Source: Acidimicrobiia bacterium (GTDB taxonomy: Bacteria > Actinomycetota > Acidimicrobiia > Spongiisociales > ZC4RG35). From it: a stretch of 64,000 bases of DNA. A program made the position numbers and the translations under genes. Within the stretch, counting starts at the first letter, position 1. Each line of letters opens with the position of its first letter. Location of the stretch: NCBI GenBank assembly GCA_028285585.1, contig JANQOU010000013.1:1-64000 (forward strand), given 5' to 3'. Of the stretch, positions 1-7,898 are shown one piece after another. Under the pieces are notes generated by a model. It was not told where the DNA came from. It did not search any database and was given only the letters and a program-made list of their open reading frames with translations.

Positions 1-1758
1 CGACTCAAGGGACTCTTCTCGGAAGCCGGCTGGCATGTTGCCGAAGCCAAGTACGGCCGACGGCTTGCTGCTGCCTTCGCTCAGCCCGGAGGCGACGCTC
101 TTCGTGCCCACATCGACGCTATGCCCAACGAGGCCTACCAGGCACTCTTCGGACTCAGCGGCCCAGACCTGCGCAAGAAGTTCCTCGACGGCGCCGACTC
201 GGCCGTCGCGGCGCTCACCGAGAGTTACGACGACGAGACACTCGCCACCACCGTCACCGACCTTGGCGGCCATGACATCGACGTTCTCCTCGAGTCCTTC
301 CGGGAATGCGATGCTGCAACCGGGCAACCATCTGTGCTCTTTGCCTACACCGTCAAGGGTTGGGGGCTGCCGATCGCCGGCGACGCGTTGAACCACGCCG
401 CCCTCCTCAGCACAACGCAGATCGACGAGCTCCGCAACGGCGTCGGCTTAGAACTCGCCTCGGAATGGGACAGGTTCGGCCCAGATACGTCCGCCGGACA
501 GGTCTGCGAGTCGGTCGGCGGCGACATAAACAATCCGCGGCCAACCCCAAGACCGCGCTACGCCGTACCGAAGTCGGCGCGGCCTCCGGCCGGCACCGGC
601 ACCGTGTCCACCCAAGAAGCGTTCGGCAGAGTGCTGTCCAGCCTCGCCGATGTCGAAGAGATCGGCGAGCGCATCGTGACCACAGCCCCTGACGTCTCAA
701 TCTCGACGAACCTTGGAGGTTGGATAAACAAGAAGGGGGTCTACTCCCACTCCGAGCGCGACGACCACGGCGGTGCCGAGCGACTGCTGAAGTGGGCGCC
801 AAGTCCCTCCGGCCAACACATCGAGCTCGGCATCAGCGAGATGAACTTGTTCATGCTGCTCGGTCAACTCGGCCTGAGCCAAGACCACCACAGCGAACAG
901 CTCATCCCAATCGGCACCGTTTACGACCCCTTCGTGCTACGCGGCCTCGATGCGTTCATCTACGGCATCTACAACGACTCACGCTTCATCGTCACCGGTA
1001 CGCCATCCGGGGTCACGTTGGCCCCCGAGGGCGGAGCTCACCAATCAACTATCACCGCATCCGTTGGAACCGAGATCCCCGACCTGCACTACGCAGAACC
1101 CGCATACGGCACCGAAGTGGACTGGTTGCTCTGCGACGCCATCGACCAGATCAGCCACCCCGACGGTATGAGCACCTATCTCCGGCTCTCCACACGACCG
1201 ATTGATCAGGCCCCATTTGGCGCCGCGCTCGAACGCATCGGCGAGGAGGCTCTCCGGCGGCTTGTCCTTGCCGGTGGGTACCGCCTCGTCGAGCCCGAGC
1301 TCGACAACCGCCCCGCTGTCACTCTGGTGACCACTGGTGCCATGGCACCCGAAGCACTCGAGGCAGCTACGGAACTGGACATCGAAGGCGTATCGGCAAC
1401 CGTCATCCATCTCACCAGCCCCGACCGCGTCTACCGGTCATGGCGCAACACATACACGGCGACCATTCAAGGGCACCGGGTTCGCCAGCCCAGCCACATC
1501 CACCGCCTGGTCCCGCACGCGGAGAGACTCAACCCAGTCGTCAGCGTCCAAGATGCCGCCAGCCACAGCCTCGCCTGGATCGGGTCTGCGCTCGGCACCC
1601 GTCAATATGCCCTTGGCGTCGACCGATTCGGCGAGTCGGGCACAATTGCAGACCTCCACGACGCGACGGGCATCTCCGCCGGCAACCTTGTCAACGCCGC
1701 ACTCATCGCCATCAGCGACCACGAGCCCGACGACGTCGACTCGGCCGTACGCTCCTGA
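1..1758 (+). CDS. Pyruvate dehydrogenase E1-like protein, homodimeric type (partial, 5' end missing)
   Basis: The reading frame is open from the first base of the window, so the N-terminus is cut off; 585 residues remain. The remaining part corresponds to the middle and C-terminal halves of the homodimeric 2-oxoacid dehydrogenase E1 family (AceE and the related MdeB group), ThDP enzymes that decarboxylate pyruvate or another 2-oxoacid and pass the acyl group to a lipoyl E2. Visible family landmarks are a helix rich in EAKYG near the start, a VKGWGLP segment, an ELGISEMN segment where AceE has its INELG motif, and a GGAHQS segment. The fragment does not settle whether the substrate is pyruvate or 2-oxobutyrate. 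No E2 or E3 gene adjoins it on this side; a separate heterotetrameric E1/E2 operon lies at 35.9-39.1 kb. The next gene starts 93 bases downstream on the same strand. Confidence 0.8.
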   Translation, partial: RLKGLFSEAGWHVAEAKYGRRLAAAFAQPGGDALRAHIDAMPNEAYQALFGLSGPDLRKKFLDGADSAVAALTESYDDETLATTVTDLGGHDIDVLLESFRECDAATGQPSVLFAYTVKGWGLPIAGDALNHAALLSTTQIDELRNGVGLELASEWDRFGPDTSAGQVCESVGGDINNPRPTPRPRYAVPKSARPPAGTGTVSTQEAFGRVLSSLADVEEIGERIVTTAPDVSISTNLGGWINKKGVYSHSERDDHGGAERLLKWAPSPSGQHIELGISEMNLFMLLGQLGLSQDHHSEQLIPIGTVYDPFVLRGLDAFIYGIYNDSRFIVTGTPSGVTLAPEGGAHQSTITASVGTEIPDLHYAEPAYGTEVDWLLCDAIDQISHPDGMSTYLRLSTRPIDQAPFGAALERIGEEALRRLVLAGGYRLVEPELDNRPAVTLVTTGAMAPEALEAATELDIEGVSATVIHLTSPDRVYRSWRNTYTATIQGHRVRQPSHIHRLVPHAERLNPVVSVQDAASHSLAWIGSALGTRQYALGVDRFGESGTIADLHDATGISAGNLVNAALIAISDHEPDDVDSAVRS

Positions 1759-1850
1759 TCTTCGGCACTCACCGCTCCCCAACTATGTTCTCGCCTTCGT
1801 CGTCAAACACATGCAATAGACCTCGATGAGAATGTGTTGGTAGGGCTGGT

Positions 1851-2831
1851 ATGGGTGAGTCAATAAGAGAATTCTTGGATTCGTTCTTCTACGGGTCGCG
1901 CAACGACCTGTCTTTCAAGTTTCTGAAAGGGATGAGCGAGGAAGAAGCGAGCGAGTTCCTATCGCTGCTACTGACCAAGGTCGGTGAGCTCTACGACGGT
2001 GCACCGCCAGACGACCTGATCGACCTCGCGTACCAATGGCAGGTCGACGCCTACACGCCCAAACCTGGAGCTGAACGCAAGTGGGTCCACGAAGACGGGC
2101 CTTTCACTCCCCTTTCGAAACCACTCGCAGAGATGAGCGTGGGCCTGGTCACCTCCTCGGGCCACTTCACCAGCGAAGACCCACCTGGCGACGGCCGAGC
2201 GACCAAGAGCCAGGAAGAGATCGTGAAGGAGATCGACGATTTCTTGGCTCGCACCCCCGAGCTGAGCGAGATCCCAACCTCACACCCAACGGAAGAGTTG
2301 AACGTGCGCCATCCGGGTTACGACACCCGGTCGTCGGCCCTTGACCCCGAGGTAGCACTTCCCATCAGAGCTTTGGAACGGGCTGCGTCCCGTGGCTCGA
2401 TCGGATCTGTCTCATCCCCTGCCTACTCCTTCGTCGGTGCAGCCTCACAGCTGAGGCTGAGAGCGGACAGGGACGGATGGGTTGACCGATGGAAAGAGGC
2501 CGGCGTAGAAGCCCTCTTCTTGGTCCCCGTCTGACCGGTGTGCCATGTGTCGGTCGGACACATCGCCAGGAACGCAGAGAGCAAAGGCATTCCCACCGTC
2601 GCCGTGATGGCCCGGTCGTTCGGTCACGTTGCCTCGGAGATGAAGTACGCCCGAGCGGTGATCACTCGTCACCCGATGGGCCGACCGATGGGCCCGCCAG
2701 GAGACCGCGCCACCCATGACCGAGTAGTCGACGCAGCCCTCGACCTGCTGGCATCCGCAACAAGTGGGACGACCATCGTCGAGCTGCCCGAGCCCTACCG
2801 CCCGCTCAACGAGGCGACCCAGCGGTCCTGA
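1851..2831 (+). CDS. Probable selenoprotein of the GrdB/PrdB-like reductase B family, read through in-frame UGA
   Basis: Two open segments (1851-2531 and 2535-2831) share one frame and are separated only by a single TGA at 2532-2534. Read through, they give one 326-residue protein with selenocysteine at residue 228 in the motif VPV-U-PVCH, a UxxC redox motif. The first segment resembles the glycine/sarcosine/betaine reductase selenoprotein B family (a GLVTSSGHF segment, then YDTRS). The second continues as an ordinary alpha/beta domain (GHIARNAESKGIPTVAV), so it is not random sequence. A 7-bp hairpin with loop GGUCG begins 10 bases after the TGA and fits a bacterial SECIS. Assigning it to the PrdB/GrdB-like family rests on remembered family features; the substrate is unknown. 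selA, selB, selC and selD are not in this window. The start is the ATG at 1851; the ribosome site is weak. Confidence 0.75.
2545..2563 (+). promoter_or_regulatory. Putative bacterial SECIS hairpin
   Basis: The stem is ATGTGTC (2545-2551) and GACACAT (2557-2563), a perfect 7 bp, with apical loop GGTCG (2552-2556). The stem begins 10 bases after the in-frame TGA (2532-2534), and the first loop G is 18 bases after it. The E. coli fdhF SECIS has the same GGUC in its apical loop and similar spacing. Two more pairs (2542-2543 with 2565-2566) extend the stem below a C-C mismatch. The hairpin lies inside codons, as bacterial SECIS elements do. Confidence 0.7.
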
Positions 2832-2857
2832 ACCCCTCGTTTGCGTCGCTCGTCGAG

Positions 2858-3757
2858 TCAGACGCGGGACGGCCTCGCCGATCGTTCCAGACGTACCGCA
2901 TAGACCCCGGCGACGAGAATCACCGCGCAGCCCAAGATGGTGAGCAGGTTGGGGATCTCACCGAAGAAGAGGAAGCCAAAGACAACGGCACCGGGGAGAG
3001 CGATGTAGCGGAACGGTGCCGATGCCGACAGATCACCGACTCGGACGGTCTGAATGGTGAACACGTAGCCGATCATCAGAGACGCACCAGCAAGACCGAG
3101 AGTGACCATGGCGTCGCCGGTAATCGCTCCCCATCCGGCGAACATCGACAGCGCACCGGTGAGCAGAGCCAGACCAACCGCCGTGATCAAGGCTACGAAC
3201 GATGCCGAGACATCTGCGCGCACGTTTCGCGTCGCAAACTCACGCACGACGAGGAAGGCCGCGCTCGCCAGGATCACGAGAGACCAGCCGGAGAACTGGC
3301 TTGTGGCCGGCTGCACCACGAGAACAACCCCGACGAATCCGGCAAGCACCGTGGCATAGAGCCGACCGCTCACCTGCTCGCCCAACCACAACGCTGCGCT
3401 GAGAGTCACGGCCATCGGCACAATCAGAAGGATTGTCTGTGCATTTGCAAAGTCGATATGGACGAAGGCACCAAAAAACAGAGCCGCACCCGAAATCTCC
3501 GCGGCCATGCGCACAATGACCGGCCCGCGAACGGTTGACAAAGAGATCTTCTCTCCTCGAGCCACGACTAACGCTGCAAAGAGCACCGATATGGCGACGC
3601 TCCGAAGGAACAACGACTGATACACACCGAGGCCCTGATCGGTGGCCCGGCGGACCAAGGCGTCGTTCAACACGTAGCCGATCGTCCCGATCGTCATGTA
3701 CAACGCCCCCAGCGCATTCGGTGTGAGACGGGTCGTGAACCGGTTAGCGGTGCTCAA
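2858..3757 (-). CDS. EamA/DMT-family permease
   Basis: A 299-residue integral membrane protein with about ten hydrophobic segments in two similar halves, the architecture of EamA (drug/metabolite transporter) exporters. Characteristic pieces are a glycine-rich first helix (TIGTIGYVLND), the LGEQVSG and FFGEIPN segments at the ends of the fifth and tenth helices of each half, and a basic C-terminal tail. Family members export amino acids, nucleosides or other small metabolites; the substrate cannot be read from sequence. The start is a TTG at 3757. A hexamer TAGGTT lies nine bases upstream, so the mRNA may have little or no leader. It is not in an operon: the upstream neighbour (from 3857) is divergent and the downstream selenoprotein gene is convergent. 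Confidence 0.85.
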   Translation of the reverse strand: MSTANRFTTRLTPNALGALYMTIGTIGYVLNDALVRRATDQGLGVYQSLFLRSVAISVLFAALVVARGEKISLSTVRGPVIVRMAAEISGAALFFGAFVHIDFANAQTILLIVPMAVTLSAALWLGEQVSGRLYATVLAGFVGVVLVVQPATSQFSGWSLVILASAAFLVVREFATRNVRADVSASFVALITAVGLALLTGALSMFAGWGAITGDAMVTLGLAGASLMIGYVFTIQTVRVGDLSASAPFRYIALPGAVVFGFLFFGEIPNLLTILGCAVILVAGVYAVRLERSARPSRV

Positions 3758-3856
3758 AGCCGAGCCAACCTAGCCACGCCGGGGCCAACCGCTGAGCCAA
3801 CACATGCTCATCTAGCCTGATGAACCCCGGTTCGAGGTTGATCGGAGCAAGCACTG

Positions 3857-4426
3857 ATGACGTCCCATGGCCCCTTGGGTGCAATCGAGCGAGGCTCTGG
3901 CCAAACGACACTGCACTTCACGCGAGAGCTTGGCCATGTCCCCACGAAGGTTTGGCAGGCGCTGACCGAATCAGACCACATGAGGTGGTGGATGCCTGCG
4001 GACATGATCGGCGAGCGTGAAACGGGGAGCAGCGTCCGCATGGTGTTCTGGCCAGACGTCGTCGAGAAGAAGGGTCTCGAACCCGACGCCGGGACAGCGG
4101 TGATCCAGGTATGGGATCCTCCGCGCGTCTTCGAGTGGGTCTGGCATGGATCACGGATCAGATTCGAAACCGGCCCGACTGCTGGTGGTTGTCGACTCGA
4201 CCTGGCGGTCAAATTCGACGGCGACGACCCGGACACCGTCGTGGGGAACGCCGGTGGCTATCACCTCTGGATGGACCATCTGACGACCTTGCTGAACACC
4301 GGATCCAGCTCATCAATCGCCGACGTCGACCCTGAGCCACTTCAAGCCGCGTACCTCGCCCAACTCGAAGACTCAGGCCATTTCGAGGATCAGGATGTGT
4401 CTTCGGGCTCCGAGGAGGAGGCCTGA
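3857..4426 (+). CDS. SRPBCC (AHSA1-like) domain protein
   Basis: A 189-residue soluble protein. Residues about 17-145 look like a START/SRPBCC fold of the activator-of-Hsp90 (AHSA1) group: an opening strand with VPTKVWQALTESDHMRWW, a central beta sheet with the VWDPPRVFEWVWHG strand, and a closing helix (GGYHLWMDHLTTLL). These proteins bind hydrophobic ligands in a cavity; the particular role is unknown. The C-terminal 25 residues are acidic and probably disordered. The end overlaps the convergent MFS gene by 37 bases, so the two mRNAs would be complementary at their 3' ends. The ATG at 3857 lacks a clear ribosome site, and a later start is possible. Confidence 0.75.
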   Translation: MTSHGPLGAIERGSGQTTLHFTRELGHVPTKVWQALTESDHMRWWMPADMIGERETGSSVRMVFWPDVVEKKGLEPDAGTAVIQVWDPPRVFEWVWHGSRIRFETGPTAGGCRLDLAVKFDGDDPDTVVGNAGGYHLWMDHLTTLLNTGSSSSIADVDPEPLQAAYLAQLEDSGHFEDQDVSSGSEEEA

Positions 4427-5628
4427 GCGGGTCCCGGCGCCTCCCACTGGTCTCCCGTTAACGAACCCGAAAGTGACCAGACGAACGCTGCCAACATGAG
4501 AGCCAAGGCCAGGACTCCAGGTATCAATTCGCCCTGTTGGTAGAGGGCTCCGCCAACTGTGGGCCCCACCATGAAGCCAACGACCTGGGCAGCGACGGTC
4601 AGACCACCAAGCGCACCTTGCTCACGGTCACCGACCCGAAGGGTGGCTGCTGCGATAGCACCTGAGATAGCGAGTCCTGCACCCGCACCCATCGTCAAGC
4701 CGCTGACGATGAACAAGACCACATTTGGAGACACGAGAAGGATGGCGACACCGGCCATCACCACAGGCAGACCAATACGAAGGAGCCTGGCGGGCGGAGG
4801 CTGATGTCTCTGCACCACCAGCACTTGAACCAGCACGATTCCGACGCCGACCGCGGCAAGAACCGCACCCGTGACCGTCGACGCCGTCTGATCGTCGAGC
4901 TCGAGCCGGTCTTGAAAGAGGAAACCCATGGTTGTGGCAATCAGCGCGATGGCGGTGAACAGCCCGAGAATCAGCACCAAGAACGGCCGAGGCCGCGGAT
5001 CTCGCCAAGAGAGCGGCGCAACCTCTTCTTCTTCGGCTGCCGTCTCAGGCTCTGGGAGCTTTAAGAAGATGACAACGGCGACGACCAAGGCCAAGCCGGC
5101 AGCAGTCCACAGAGGAACCGTCAACCCGAAAGTCGCCAGACCACCGCCAAGGGCCGGTCCCAGGATGGATCCGAGGCCGCTCGCGATGCCAACAAGGGCG
5201 AGGGCGCCGGTCCGCTCCTCTTTGCTGCTGGTGTCGGCCAAATAGGCCTGTGAAGTGGCCGGCACCGCACCAGCGAGCGCACCACCGAGAGGACGTGACA
5301 GCAGGAGAACGGCATAGAGGGCGCCGCCCGCGAGCACTCCGGCAAACCCAAGATCCATACCCAGAGCAAACGCCGCAGAGGCGAGGGCGTAGCCGATGAG
5401 GCCGAGACTGATGATGCGAACCCGACCCACTCTGTCGCTGCGCCGGCCCCACCACGGTGCGGCCAGGCCGAACGCGATCGCTGCCGTGGTCACGAGGAGG
5501 CCACCTTGGAGCTCCGTTAGGTCCAAACTTCTCACTATCCCCGGCAGGATCGAGATATAGATCGAGGAGGCAGCGGCAGCATTGAGCAACGCCAGCAGAA
5601 GCAGCAGACGGGCTGCCCGTTGACTCAT
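4390..5628 (-). CDS. Major facilitator superfamily transporter
   Basis: A 412-residue membrane protein with twelve predicted helices. The loop between helices 2 and 3 carries the MFS signature GRRSDRVGRVRI, and the PLGGALAG region near helix 5 resembles drug-efflux members. The middle is a charged cytoplasmic linker (EPETAAEEEE) between the two six-helix halves, as expected. It is probably a proton-coupled exporter; the substrate is unknown. The start is an ATG at 5628 with a GGTGGAG ribosome site. It follows the methyltransferase gene (stop at 5642) by 13 bases on the same strand, so the two are likely cotranscribed. Its 3' end overlaps the convergent SRPBCC gene. Confidence 0.88.
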   Translation of the reverse strand: MSQRAARLLLLLALLNAAAASSIYISILPGIVRSLDLTELQGGLLVTTAAIAFGLAAPWWGRRSDRVGRVRIISLGLIGYALASAAFALGMDLGFAGVLAGGALYAVLLLSRPLGGALAGAVPATSQAYLADTSSKEERTGALALVGIASGLGSILGPALGGGLATFGLTVPLWTAAGLALVVAVVIFLKLPEPETAAEEEEVAPLSWRDPRPRPFLVLILGLFTAIALIATTMGFLFQDRLELDDQTASTVTGAVLAAVGVGIVLVQVLVVQRHQPPPARLLRIGLPVVMAGVAILLVSPNVVLFIVSGLTMGAGAGLAISGAIAAATLRVGDREQGALGGLTVAAQVVGFMVGPTVGGALYQQGELIPGVLALALMLAAFVWSLSGSLTGDQWEAPGPAQASSSEPEDTS

Positions 5629-5641
5629 GACAACTCCACCC

Positions 5642-6355
5642 TCAGCTCATCGCCATGGCCGAGATCTGGGCGACGCCGGGCTGTGGCTCGGTGACCTGAA
5701 CGTTGTGTCCAGCCACAGCGGTCCGAATGTCGGCGACTGTCACGGCGTGCCAGGACGTGGCATCGTCGAGCGAGCGAACGACTCTTCGCTGGCGGTCGAT
5801 GACCTCGAAGAGCCCTTCGTACCGACCCGGGGCCTGCATGTGCGAGGTGAGGCGATAAAGGTGTCGACCGACGGCTCGTTCCTGGACGACCGGTTCGGTG
5901 TCTTCGGTAGAAGGTTCGGCGCTGACTGTGAGCAACGCGGTTCGGCCCGGAGCGAGACTGGTTGCGATCCATTCGAAGAGGCCATTTCGCTCAGCCTCGG
6001 CGAGGTGCCCGAGCATGTGTGCCACGATGACGCCATCCACCCTTCCGGGAAGGTCACGGAGGCCTTCCGGGAGGGGTTCCGGGATCACGGTCACCCGCTC
6101 AAGGATGCCTAGGGTGTCGAGACGCGCCATCATCATCGCCCGCATCGTCGTGCTCGGCTCCAGAGCGATGATCTCAGCGTCGGTGCATCCCGAGAGCATC
6201 AAGGTTCCCAGGCCGCTCCCGGCCCCAACGTCCACAATCACACCATCGGATCCGATTCCGCCGAATGTGTCTCTCACCAAGTCACGCAGCCGGTCCCACG
6301 CTCCATGCATGTGAATCTCGTGGTATTCCGCCCTCGAGTCGTAATGAGAGTCCAC
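5642..6355 (-). CDS. Class I SAM-dependent methyltransferase
   Basis: A 237-residue protein with the Rossmann-type methyltransferase core: motif I VDVGAGSGLG binds S-adenosylmethionine, an acidic residue closes strand 2 (ALEPS), and VIVAHMLGHL lies at motif IV. The target is unknown. The GTG at 6355 was chosen as start because a TACGAT hexamer ends seven bases upstream, the leaderless spacing seen throughout this window. A GTG at 6376 in the same frame would add seven residues but overlaps that hexamer. It leads a two-gene unit with the MFS transporter, so the methylated product might be the exported compound; that is inference from position only. Confidence 0.85.
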   Translation of the reverse strand: MDSHYDSRAEYHEIHMHGAWDRLRDLVRDTFGGIGSDGVIVDVGAGSGLGTLMLSGCTDAEIIALEPSTTMRAMMMARLDTLGILERVTVIPEPLPEGLRDLPGRVDGVIVAHMLGHLAEAERNGLFEWIATSLAPGRTALLTVSAEPSTEDTEPVVQERAVGRHLYRLTSHMQAPGRYEGLFEVIDRQRRVVRSLDDATSWHAVTVADIRTAVAGHNVQVTEPQPGVAQISAMAMS

Positions 6356-6362
6356 GCTTGGG

Positions 6363-6368
6363 ATCGTA
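6363..6368 (-). promoter_or_regulatory. Leaderless-type -10 element for methyltransferase gene
   Basis: TACGAT on the minus strand ends seven bases before the GTG at 6355. No ribosome binding site lies between, as in a leaderless transcript. Confidence 0.45.
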
Positions 6369-6448
6369 GCTCGCACGCGACAATGAGTCCCATTCTCAAA
6401 AGGTGGCAGAGACGGTCACCCGCAAGCGTGAGCGAAGCGACGCCGTGA

Positions 6449-6495
6449 CGTGGGCCCTGCAGGACTTGAACCTACGACCTCTTGCGTGTCGAGCA
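6449..6495. repeat. Direct repeat copy 1: duplicated 3' part of tRNA-Val (putative att site)
   Basis: These 47 bases are identical to 7852-7898, which is the 3' part of the tRNA-Val gene from the anticodon loop to the discriminator base plus two flanking bases. Here the tRNA sequence stops after the anticodon loop and unrelated sequence follows, so it is a fragment and not a gene. A perfect copy of a tRNA 3' end at a distance is the usual mark left by an integrase using the tRNA as attachment site. Confidence 0.8.
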
Positions 6496-6579
6496 GGATC
6501 AGGACCGTTAGACCGAGTCTGACCGTTCGGACTAGCTAGCTACATTTCCGGGAACCGTACGAAACCCAGCGGGTGGCTA

Positions 6580-7518
6580 CTACAGGCCAGCCTTGTCCAC
6601 CCCGTACGTGGCCTGACTCTGCGTGAACCCCTCGAATAGCAGCTGGTCAATCAACCCGGAACGGGAGAAACTCGAGAACTCCAGGTACTCTTCGGCTTTC
6701 TTCCGGGCCTGATCGTTCCAGTCGACCGTTACAGAGTTGACAGCATGAGCAGCCTGGTTCGACGTGAACCCCTCAAACTCCAACTGCTTCGAAAGACCTG
6801 ACTTGGAGAAGGCCGAGGAGTCAAGATAAGACTCAGCCGAGAGACTCGCTTGCGCGTTCCAGTCGACCTCAAGATAATCCACAGCCAGGGCCGCCTCGGC
6901 ATTGGCGAAGCCCTCGAACTCCAATTGATCAATAAGGCCTGATCGCGAGAATGCCGAGAAGCTCAGATACGATTCAGCTGATGCTACGGCGTTCTCCTGA
7001 GATCGAGTGAACTGAGACGCTGAGGCTGAGGTTTCTGATGTCCGGGCCTCTGTGCCGTTGGACAAGGTGGCACCAGATCCACCATCGCCACCAAGTCCCG
7101 AAGCGATTTCAGAGAAGGTCTCTTCTACTTCACCGCTGCCAAGGCTTCCAACGATCGCTGACGCGACACCGACGGCCACAAGACCTAGGAAGCCGTAGAG
7201 CAACACCTTCCCAATCGAGAACCCTTTGGACGATTTGCTAGGAGACGGAAGGGATCTGGCTGCAACTTGGCCGGTCGACGGCGCTTCGGCTGACCGACTT
7301 GGACGGGTTTCACCTGTCCATTGTTGGCCATCCCAGTAGGCCTGATGTGACATCTGGCCGGATGGGTCGTTGTACCAACCCGGTGCCGTTGGTAATGACT
7401 CGTTCGACATGTCAGCAAGCAGATCGGCTTTGACAATGTCGTACTCATGTTGAGCTATGTCACCCCGTTCCAGCATCGCCTGAAGTTGCTTAAGGTCTTC
7501 GAACTTGCTCGACACCAA
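6580..7518 (-). CDS. Ltp-family repeat membrane protein with SHOCT-like and DUF2510 domains
   Basis: 312 residues. Residues about 5-37 form a short SHOCT-like helical pair (LERGDIAQHEYDIVKADLL). About 45-75 match DUF2510 (PGWYNDPSG, YWDGQQWT). About 103-127 is one transmembrane helix. A serine/threonine-rich linker follows, then three tandem copies of about 45 residues (roughly 175-312), each containing AESYL-like, FSRSGLI-like and QLEFEGF segments. These repeats are the Ltp-type 'host cell surface-exposed lipoprotein' domain. In Streptococcus phage TP-J34, Ltp blocks DNA entry of superinfecting phage. There is no lipobox; the helix would anchor the repeats outside the membrane instead. The start is TTG 7518 or GTG 7515, behind a GGGGGAGAG ribosome site. 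It is the only clear gene of the tRNA-Val island. A phage-exclusion role is inferred from family and location. Confidence 0.82.
   Translation of the reverse strand: MVSSKFEDLKQLQAMLERGDIAQHEYDIVKADLLADMSNESLPTAPGWYNDPSGQMSHQAYWDGQQWTGETRPSRSAEAPSTGQVAARSLPSPSKSSKGFSIGKVLLYGFLGLVAVGVASAIVGSLGSGEVEETFSEIASGLGGDGGSGATLSNGTEARTSETSASASQFTRSQENAVASAESYLSFSAFSRSGLIDQLEFEGFANAEAALAVDYLEVDWNAQASLSAESYLDSSAFSKSGLSKQLEFEGFTSNQAAHAVNSVTVDWNDQARKKAEEYLEFSSFSRSGLIDQLLFEGFTQSQATYGVDKAGL
7504..7515. repeat. Inverted 12-bp copy of the tRNA-Val anticodon-arm sequence at the ltp start
   Basis: On the minus strand the first codons of the Ltp-type gene read GTGTCGAGCAAG. The same 12 bases occur on the plus strand in tRNA-Val at 7889-7900. 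Copy 1 of the direct repeat at 6495 diverges two bases before the end of this word. It may be a relic of att-site shuffling or chance. Confidence 0.35.
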
Positions 7519-7596
7519 CTCTCCCCCTTGTCAACGTCACGAGCATACGACATCTGCCATAAGAACAGAGGACCATTCGAAGCGATCCTGCTGTTG

Positions 7597-7809
7597 ATGA
7601 GAATCGTTCAGGCTGGAGTTCTTGCGGCGTTCGCGATCGTTGCGAGCCAGGCGAATTGGCACTGGTGGGCCGAGTGGGGGTTGGCGACTGTCATGCTGCT
7701 AGTTCTCCTCGCACCGCTTCCGATGCACTTCCCGCAGAGAGACCCCATAGCAAGACATCCACTTCAACGCGTCTGCACTTTGATGCGATTCTGCCACTTG
7801 TGCAGTTAA
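7597..7809 (+). CDS. Possible small membrane peptide in the tRNA-Val island
   Basis: An open frame of 70 codons from the ATG at 7597. The product would have two hydrophobic stretches (VLAAFAIVAS and ATVMLLVLLAP) around a tryptophan-rich WHWWAEW turn, then a basic, cysteine-containing tail. It shows no recognisable family. There is no good ribosome site and no -10 element, and codon bias gives little support. The frame stays open upstream to an ATG at 7447, but that part overlaps the Ltp-type gene on the other strand. It lies between that gene and tRNA-Val, where accessory passengers are expected. Treat it as tentative. Confidence 0.3.
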   Translation: MRIVQAGVLAAFAIVASQANWHWWAEWGLATVMLLVLLAPLPMHFPQRDPIARHPLQRVCTLMRFCHLCS

Positions 7810-7851
7810 GGATCACACTGCGCGCGAAGAGGCGCCCTCATTGGATCTCTT

Positions 7852-7898
7852 CGTGGGCCCTGCAGGACTTGAACCTACGACCTCTTGCGTGTCGAGCA
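7852..7898. repeat. Direct repeat copy 2: 3' part of tRNA-Val (putative att site)
   Basis: Identical over 47 bases to 6449-6495. It covers the 3' part of tRNA-Val from the anticodon loop through the T arm and acceptor stem, plus two bases beyond the gene. Confidence 0.8.

Larger units (their letters stand above)
6496..7851. mobile_element. Mini-island bounded by tRNA-Val 3'-end repeats, no integrase
   Basis: The segment between the two 47-bp repeats is 1356 bp (repeat period 1403 bp). It contains one clear gene, the Ltp-type protein at 6580-7518, and possibly a 70-residue membrane peptide at 7597-7809. No recombinase, replication or capsid gene fits in it. It is either the remnant of a larger prophage or plasmid, or a small passenger mobilised by an integrase encoded elsewhere. 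Orientation agrees with insertion at a tRNA 3' end: the intact tRNA is at the right edge with its 3' end facing the island. Confidence 0.65.

Noticed and set aside
2532-2534. TGA at 2532 as a genuine stop giving a 227-residue protein and a separate 97-residue gene
   Set aside because: Same frame on both sides, a redox motif created by readthrough and a hairpin at SECIS spacing all favour readthrough; the downstream GTG has no ribosome site.
6449-6523. Second tRNA-Val gene at 6.45 kb
   Set aside because: Only the 3' part is present; the D arm and 5' acceptor strand are missing, so no cloverleaf forms.
6496-7851. Complete prophage or integrative plasmid
   Set aside because: Only 1356 bp with no integrase, replication or structural gene; at most a remnant or passenger.
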